The position numbers were made by a program, and so were the translations under genes. The notes under the pieces are model-generated. The model saw only the letters and a list, made by a program, of their open reading frames with translations, was not told where the DNA came from and did no database searches. Source: Pseudomonadota bacterium (lineage in GTDB: Bacteria; Pseudomonadota; Alphaproteobacteria; Reyranellales; Reyranellaceae). From it: a stretch of 35,130 nt of DNA. How positions within the stretch are numbered: the first letter of the stretch is position 1; each line of letters begins with the position of its first letter. The stretch spans positions 1 to 35,130 of the forward strand of contig JAFEFF010000180.1 of the NCBI GenBank assembly GCA_018240745.1, given 5' to 3'. Shown in pieces: positions 30,650 through 35,130 of this stretch.

Positions 30650-31663
30650 ATGACCACACTTCCGAAGACCTATCGCCGTGTCGTTCTGGTGCGCCGTCCG
30701 CCGGGCGAGCCCGCCGAGTCGGACTTCCGCGTCGAGGAGGCGGCGATGCCCGAGCCGAAGCACGGCGAGGTGCTGGTGAAGGTGGCGTACCTGTCGCTCG
30801 ATCCCTACCAGCGCGGCCGCATGCGCGATGCCGCATCCTACGCGGCGCCGGTCGGCTTGGGCGAGGTGATGACCGGCGGCATCGTCGGCGAGGTGGTGAA
30901 GTCGAACAACGCGCGCTTTGCGGTGGGCGACATCGTCGAGGATCGGCTGGGCTGGCAGGAGTATGCGGTCGGCGGCGCCGCGACGATGCGCAAGGTCGAT
31001 CCATCGCTCGCGCCGATCTCGACCGCCAACGGCGTGCTCGGCATGCCGGGCATGACGGCCTATTTCGGCCTGCTCGAGGTCGGCCAGCCCAAACCGGGTG
31101 AAACCATCGTGGTCTCGGCGGCCTCCGGCGCGGTCGGTCAGGTGGTGGGGCAGATCGGCAAGATCATGGGCTGCCGCGTCGTCGGCATCGCCGGCGGCAC
31201 GAAGAAATGCACCTTCGTGACCGGCGAGCTCGGCTTCGATGCCTGCGTCGACTACAAGGCCGAGAAGGATCTCGACGCGGCACTGCGCGCCGCCTGCCCC
31301 AACGGCATCGACGTCTATTTCGACAATGTCGGCGGCGAGATCTCCGACGCCGTGCTGCGCGGCATCAACTTCTTCGGCCGCGTCGCGCTGTGCGGCTCGA
31401 TCTCGCAGTACAACGCGACCACGCCGCCGATGGGCCCGCGTCTGCTCGGCACCTTCGTCGGCAAGCGGGTGCGGGCGCAGGGCTTCATCGTCACCGACTT
31501 CGCCGGCAAGTACGATGCCGCGATGCGCCAGATGGGCGAGTGGATCAGGAACGGCCGGCTGAAGTACCGCGAGGATATCGTGCAGGGCATCGACAAGGCG
31601 CCGCGCGCCTTCATCGGCCTGCTGCGCGGCGAGAACTTCGGCAAGCTGCTGGTCAAGATGTAA
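30650..31663 (+). CDS. NADP-dependent oxidoreductase, CurA/leukotriene B4 dehydrogenase-like
   Basis: 337 residues of the zinc-independent medium-chain reductase group. VRRPPGEPAESDFRVEE and VKVAYLSLDPYQRGRMRD are typical of the CurA/YncB branch; GMPGMTAYFGLLEVG and VVSAASGAVGQVVGQIGK (nucleotide-binding loop) follow, then DVYFDNVGGEISDAVLRGIN. These enzymes reduce activated C=C double bonds with NADPH. The start is ATG 30650 (an AGG sits 9 nt upstream); ATG 30641 in frame is an alternative that adds three residues. It is 13 bp ahead of the CoA-transferase gene, suggesting a shared transcript. The 107-bp divergent gap 30543-30649 holds both promoters. Confidence 0.9.
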   Translation: MTTLPKTYRRVVLVRRPPGEPAESDFRVEEAAMPEPKHGEVLVKVAYLSLDPYQRGRMRDAASYAAPVGLGEVMTGGIVGEVVKSNNARFAVGDIVEDRLGWQEYAVGGAATMRKVDPSLAPISTANGVLGMPGMTAYFGLLEVGQPKPGETIVVSAASGAVGQVVGQIGKIMGCRVVGIAGGTKKCTFVTGELGFDACVDYKAEKDLDAALRAACPNGIDVYFDNVGGEISDAVLRGINFFGRVALCGSISQYNATTPPMGPRLLGTFVGKRVRAQGFIVTDFAGKYDAAMRQMGEWIRNGRLKYREDIVQGIDKAPRAFIGLLRGENFGKLLVKM

Positions 31664-31676
31664 GGGTGAAGATGCA

Positions 31677-32861
31677 ATGAGCTACGACGCGCCCTTCGCC
31701 GGACTGAAGGTCGTCGACCTGAGCCAGGGCATCGCCGGACCCTACTGCGCCATGCTGCTCGCCCAGCACGGCGCCGATGTGATCAAGGTCGAGGGCATCG
31801 GCGACGGCGACTGGGCGCGCACGCTCGGGACGCGCTACGGCAGCCACTCGGCGTTCTCGATCATCGGCAATCTCGGCAAGCGCAGCATCGCCGTCGATCT
31901 CAAGAGCAAGGCCGGCAAGGAGATCGTGTGGCGGCTGCTGGGCGGCGCCGACGTGTTCCTCGAAGGCTTCCGGCCGGGCGTGATCAAGCGGCTGGGCTTC
32001 GACTACGAGGCGGTGTCGGCGCGCGAGCCGCGCATCCTCTATGTCGCGATCTCGGGGTTCGGCCAGAGCGGCCCGCTCAGCGAGCGGCCGGCGATGGATC
32101 CGGTGCTGCAGGCCTACACCGGCCTGATGAGCGAGAACAGGGGCGAGGACGGCATCCCGCATCGCGTGCCGGTGATCGTGGTCGACATGTCGACCGCGCT
32201 CTATGCCTTCCAGGGCCTGTCCGCCGCGCTCTATGCCCGCCGCGACGAGACGCGCGGCCGCTACATCGATGTCAGCCTGATGCAGTCGGCGACGGCGCTG
32301 CAGTCGATCCGGCTGATGGCGTGCCATCTCGAGGGCGGCGTGATGAAGCCCGGTGGCGCGCCGGGCGGCGTGTTCCAGACGGCCGACGGCTGGATGTCGA
32401 TCCTCGCCTTCAACGACCGAGACTTCCGCAGCTTCTGCCGGGCGCTGGACATGGCGGCGCTGGCCGACGACCCGCGCTTCGCGACCGGCCCGCTGCGGCT
32501 TGCCAACGACGTCGCGCTCTACGCCATCGTGCGGCCGGCGGTGGCGGCACGCACGTCGGCCGACATGGGCCAGCGGCTCACCGAGGCGCGGTTGATGCAC
32601 GAGCGGCTCAACAGCTACGCCGACTTCCTCGCGCAGCCGCACGTGAAGGAAAGCGGCCTGATCCAGTGGCTGAACCAGGCGGGCTTCGACCAGCCGGTGC
32701 CGGTGCCCGCCCTGCCCGGCATGCAGCCGCAGCTCGACGGCACGCCGCGCGGCAGCGCGCCGGTGACCGGCCAGCACACCGCCGAGATCCTGCTGCAGCA
32801 CGGCTACGGTCGGGCAGAGGTCGATTCGCTGATGGCGAAGGGCATCGTCGCGGCGGCATGA
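31677..32861 (+). CDS. Class III CoA-transferase (CaiB/BaiF family)
   Basis: 394 residues. LKVVDLSQGIAGPYCAMLLA (10-29), HGADVIKVEGIGDGDWAR, NLGKRSIAVDLKS, DVFLEGFRPGVIKRLGFDY and the Asp of VPVIVVDMSTALYAFQGLS (about Asp170, the likely catalytic Asp) are the CaiB/BaiF order. The family transfers CoA between carboxylic acids. It would activate an acid taken in by the adjacent transporter or formed by the enolase-superfamily enzyme (inference). ATG 31677; the stop overlaps the next start by 4 nt. Confidence 0.92.
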   Translation: MSYDAPFAGLKVVDLSQGIAGPYCAMLLAQHGADVIKVEGIGDGDWARTLGTRYGSHSAFSIIGNLGKRSIAVDLKSKAGKEIVWRLLGGADVFLEGFRPGVIKRLGFDYEAVSAREPRILYVAISGFGQSGPLSERPAMDPVLQAYTGLMSENRGEDGIPHRVPVIVVDMSTALYAFQGLSAALYARRDETRGRYIDVSLMQSATALQSIRLMACHLEGGVMKPGGAPGGVFQTADGWMSILAFNDRDFRSFCRALDMAALADDPRFATGPLRLANDVALYAIVRPAVAARTSADMGQRLTEARLMHERLNSYADFLAQPHVKESGLIQWLNQAGFDQPVPVPALPGMQPQLDGTPRGSAPVTGQHTAEILLQHGYGRAEVDSLMAKGIVAAA

Positions 32862-33403
32862 TCACGGCGCTCGATCCGGCCGGCTATCGCCGGACGCCGT
32901 GGAAGAATGGCGGCGGCGTGACCGTCGACATCGCCGAGCACGAGGATGCCTGGCGCTTCGGCCGCACGTCGATCACCACGCCCGGACCCTTCTCCGACTA
33001 CTCGGGTTTCGACCGCGCGCAGGTGCTGGTGGCGGGCCGCGGGCTGGTGCTGCAGACGCCGGACGGCTGTATCGACGTGCGCACGCCGTTGAGGCCGGTC
33101 GTCTTCGCCGGCGAGACGCCGATCGTGAGTCGGCTGGAGTCCGGTCCGGTCGAGGTCGTGAACCTGATTGGCAACCGGGCCAGGGTGCGGATCGACCTGC
33201 AGGTGCTGCGAGCCGGCGCCGCGATGGGCCGCAGCGCGGGAACACACATTGTGTACGCGACCGGAGGGCCAGCGGCGCTGGCGATCGACGGTGCGGCGCA
33301 CCGGCTGGCGGCCGATCATGCCTTGCGCCTCTCCGTCGGCAGCCCGACCATGGTCGCCTGCACCGGGGGCGTGCTTTTGCTGGGGAGCGTCATATGCGTA
33401 TAG
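32858..33403 (+). CDS. HutD/Ves family cupin-like protein
   Basis: 181 residues, ATG 32858-32860 overlapping the CoA-transferase stop by 4 nt. The opening RRTPWKNGGGVTVDIAEHED is the HutD/Ves signature (TPWKNGGG), followed by FGRTSITTPGPFSDYSGFDR and beta-rich cupin strands such as VLVAGRGLVLQTPDG and PVEVVNLIGNRARV. HutD is linked to histidine utilisation in some bacteria, but its biochemical role is unsettled, and no other hut gene is present here. It overlaps the next gene by 10 nt, so it belongs to the same operon. Confidence 0.85.
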   Translation: MITALDPAGYRRTPWKNGGGVTVDIAEHEDAWRFGRTSITTPGPFSDYSGFDRAQVLVAGRGLVLQTPDGCIDVRTPLRPVVFAGETPIVSRLESGPVEVVNLIGNRARVRIDLQVLRAGAAMGRSAGTHIVYATGGPAALAIDGAAHRLAADHALRLSVGSPTMVACTGGVLLLGSVICV

Positions 33404-34317
33404 CGGTGGTGGGGGCCGGCGGAGTCGGCGGCGGCTTCGGCGCGGCGCTGGCGAAGGCCGGCGCGGACGTGACCTTCATCGCCCGCGGCGCGCATCTTGC
33501 GGCGATGAAGAACCAGGGCCTCCGGATCGAAGGCGGCCGCGGCGAGACGCATCTGGTACCGACGCAGGCGACCGACGATCCCGGGACCGTCGGGCCGGTC
33601 GATTACGTGCTGTTCTGCGTCAAGCTGTGGGACGTCGAGAGCGCCGGCGAGCACATCAAGCCTCTGGTCGGGCCCGACACCGCGGTGATCCCGCTGCAGA
33701 ACGGCGTCGATGCGCCGGAGCGGCTGATCCCCATCCTCGGCAAGCATGCGGTGCTGGGAGGTGTGGCGCAGATCAGCGCCTCGATCGTGGCGCCCGGCGT
33801 GGTCCGCCAGGTCGGCACCTTCATGCACCTGCTGTTCGGCGAGCTCGACGGCAGCATCGGCCGGCGCGGCGAGGCGTTTCGTGCGATGTGCGAGAAGGCG
33901 GGCTTCGACGTCACGCTGAGCGACCAGATCGTCACCGAGCTCTGGATGAAGTTCATCCTGCTCGCCACCAACGCCAGCATCGTGGCGGTGGCGCGCCAGC
34001 CGATCGGCAAGCTGCGCGACGATCCCGACATGCGGCCGCAGTTCGTCGCCGCCTACAACGAGGTGATCGCCGTCGGCAAGGCGCGCGGCGTCAGGCTGCC
34101 GGCCGACGCGCTCGACCGGATGCTCGCCTTCAATGCGGGCGCCCCGCCGACGATGAAGCCGTCGATGGCGCTCGACCTCGAGCGCGGCAACCGCATCGAG
34201 CTGCCATGGCTGGGCGGCAAGGTCGTCGAGCTCGGCCGCGAGCTCGGCGTGCCGACCCCGACGCATTCGTTCATGTACGCCGCGCTGAAGCCTTACGTGA
34301 TGGGAACGCCGACATGA
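33394..34317 (+). CDS. Ketopantoate reductase-like (ApbA/PanE family) oxidoreductase
   Basis: 307 residues. VVGAGGVGGGFGAALAKAGA (5-24) is the Rossmann glycine motif, DYVLFCVKLWD (70-80) and PLQNGVDAPERL (100-111) follow, and the C-terminal domain has ELWMKFILLATNAS (182-194, likely catalytic Lys186 and Asn193) and PSMALDLERGNRIEL with the substrate-binding Ser and Glu. Family members reduce 2-dehydropantoate to pantoate with NADPH, but many catabolic operons carry look-alikes with other 2-oxo acid substrates, and its setting here suggests such a role. The start ATG 33394 lies within hutD-like sequence (10-nt overlap). Confidence 0.9.
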   Translation: MRIAVVGAGGVGGGFGAALAKAGADVTFIARGAHLAAMKNQGLRIEGGRGETHLVPTQATDDPGTVGPVDYVLFCVKLWDVESAGEHIKPLVGPDTAVIPLQNGVDAPERLIPILGKHAVLGGVAQISASIVAPGVVRQVGTFMHLLFGELDGSIGRRGEAFRAMCEKAGFDVTLSDQIVTELWMKFILLATNASIVAVARQPIGKLRDDPDMRPQFVAAYNEVIAVGKARGVRLPADALDRMLAFNAGAPPTMKPSMALDLERGNRIELPWLGGKVVELGRELGVPTPTHSFMYAALKPYVMGTPT

Positions 34318-35063
34318 TGCGCCTGCTGCTCCTCCCGCTCCTGCTGCTGCTCGCCTTCCCGGCGGCGGCCGACAATCTCAAGGTGCTGACCGGCGGGGCG
34401 TTCAAGCCGGTGCTGATGGACATGCTGCCGGACTTCGAGAAGCAGACCGGCCACAAGGTCACCGTGGCGAACGATACCGCCGGGGCGCTGACCCGGCGCA
34501 TCATGTCGGGCGAGGCGTTCGACATCGTCATCCTGCCGCTCGCCAACCTCGACCAGCTTTCGGCAGAGGGCAAGGTGATCGACGATTCGATGACGCCGTT
34601 CGGCAAGGTCGGCGTCGGCGTCGCCGTGGCGCTGTCCGCGCCGCCGCCCAACATCGGCAGCACCGAGGGCCTGCGCCGCACCCTGCTCGACGCGCGCTCG
34701 GTCGCCTACATCGATCCGGCGACCGGCGGGACCAGCGGCATCTACGTCGCCCGGCTCTTCCAGCAGCTCGGCATCGCCTCGCAGATGCAGCCCAAGAGCG
34801 TCCTGGTGCGCGACGGGCTGGCCGGGCAGGCGGTGGCGCGCGGCCAGGCCGAGATCGCGCTGCAGCAGGCGAGCGAGCTGAGGCTCGTGCCGAGCGTCAG
34901 GTTCGCCGGCCTCCTGCCGGAGGCGGTGCAGAACTGGACCGTCTACACCGGCGCGCTCAGCCCCGCCGCGCGGGGCAAGGACGCCGCGCTCGCCCTGATG
35001 TCGGCGCTGAGCGATCCCGGCCTCGAGCCGATGCTGAAGCGCCGCGGGCTCGAGACGCCTTAG
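34314..35063 (+). CDS. ModA-like periplasmic substrate-binding protein
   Basis: 249 residues, start ATG 34314 (or 34317) overlapping the reductase stop (4 nt for the first). The signal peptide is a short Leu-rich core ending PAAADN. The mature protein is a type II periplasmic binding fold: LKVLTGGAFKPVLMDMLPDF, VTVANDTAGALTRRIMSGEA, FDIVILPLANLDQL, PATGGTSGIYVARLFQQLGI and a C-terminal VYTGALSPAARGKDAALALM. It resembles molybdate-binding ModA, which binds oxyanions, but ModA-like proteins of catabolic loci can bind other anions. No permease or ATPase is adjacent, so it may be an orphan or serve a system outside the window. The last 67 bp of the window hold nothing. Confidence 0.88.
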   Translation: MMRLLLLPLLLLLAFPAAADNLKVLTGGAFKPVLMDMLPDFEKQTGHKVTVANDTAGALTRRIMSGEAFDIVILPLANLDQLSAEGKVIDDSMTPFGKVGVGVAVALSAPPPNIGSTEGLRRTLLDARSVAYIDPATGGTSGIYVARLFQQLGIASQMQPKSVLVRDGLAGQAVARGQAEIALQQASELRLVPSVRFAGLLPEAVQNWTVYTGALSPAARGKDAALALMSALSDPGLEPMLKRRGLETP

Positions 35064-35130
35064 CGTTGCCGGATCGGGTTGCCTCGTGCTGGGGGCGCGC
35101 CACTCCGATGGCGCGTCATGGGCTGCTGAT

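Noticed and set aside
1..35130. CRISPR arrays, insertion sequences, integrases, rRNA
   Set aside because: No regularly spaced direct repeats, no transposase or recombinase motifs and no rRNA sequence were found on reading both strands.

Overview
This is a 35 kb chromosomal window with very high GC, dense short-spaced operons and many 4-nt start/stop overlaps. The Liv-type ABC transporter, OprB-type porin, class III CoA-transferase and codon use suggest a soil or freshwater Alphaproteobacterium, perhaps Rhodospirillales or a Reyranella-like lineage. That placement is inference from gene style; the window holds no rRNA or other phylogenetic marker.

Positions 1-20,335 are dominated by luciferase-like (LLM) flavin/F420-dependent oxidoreductases. 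There are thirteen genes of this superfamily: one cut by the left edge, twelve complete, and one of the twelve a clear F420-dependent glucose-6-phosphate dehydrogenase (fgd). Among them lie cofE, the F420-0:glutamate ligase that completes coenzyme F420, and a short NAD-type 6-phosphogluconate dehydrogenase (gnd). The simplest reading is an F420 redox island. FGD would reduce F420 with glucose-6-phosphate, gnd would consume the downstream 6-phosphogluconate, and some LLM enzymes would spend F420H2 on unknown substrates. At least two LLM proteins carry the Glu-His-His signature of FMN-type luciferases, so the array is probably mixed. Between the LLM genes are a lytic transglycosylase, a DUF433 antitoxin with a decayed toxin partner, and an alpha/beta-hydrolase whose nucleophile serine is replaced by glycine.

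Positions 14,540-17,376 hold an unrelated three-gene module inside the array. Its first gene encodes a 725-residue protein with four modules, each carrying a ladder of cysteines spaced exactly four residues apart (22 of 24 positions filled), followed by a long beta-rich C-terminal region with a phage-structural-like segment. It is followed by a DUF1360-like membrane protein with a CxxC and by a 106-residue protein starting Met-Cys-Cys-Gly. A gene-free leader of about 575 bp with AT-rich patches precedes it. This is the best candidate for an undescribed system in the window.

Positions 20,328-24,474 hold a zinc-ribbon threonine-synthase-like PLP enzyme overlapping an LLM gene, a histone-deacetylase/acetylpolyamine-amidohydrolase family protein, an OprB-like porin and a small secreted Gly/Ser-rich protein. 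Positions 24,485-24,800 are gene-free and rich in inverted repeats.

Positions 24,801-35,063 look like a carboxylate or amino-acid uptake and catabolism locus. On the minus strand are an enolase-superfamily (mandelate racemase-like) enzyme, a periplasmic binding protein and livHMGF. Divergent on the plus strand are a CurA-like NADPH reductase, a CaiB/BaiF CoA-transferase, a HutD-family protein, a ketopantoate-reductase-like protein and a ModA-like binding protein. Most of the plus-strand genes overlap, implying co-transcription.
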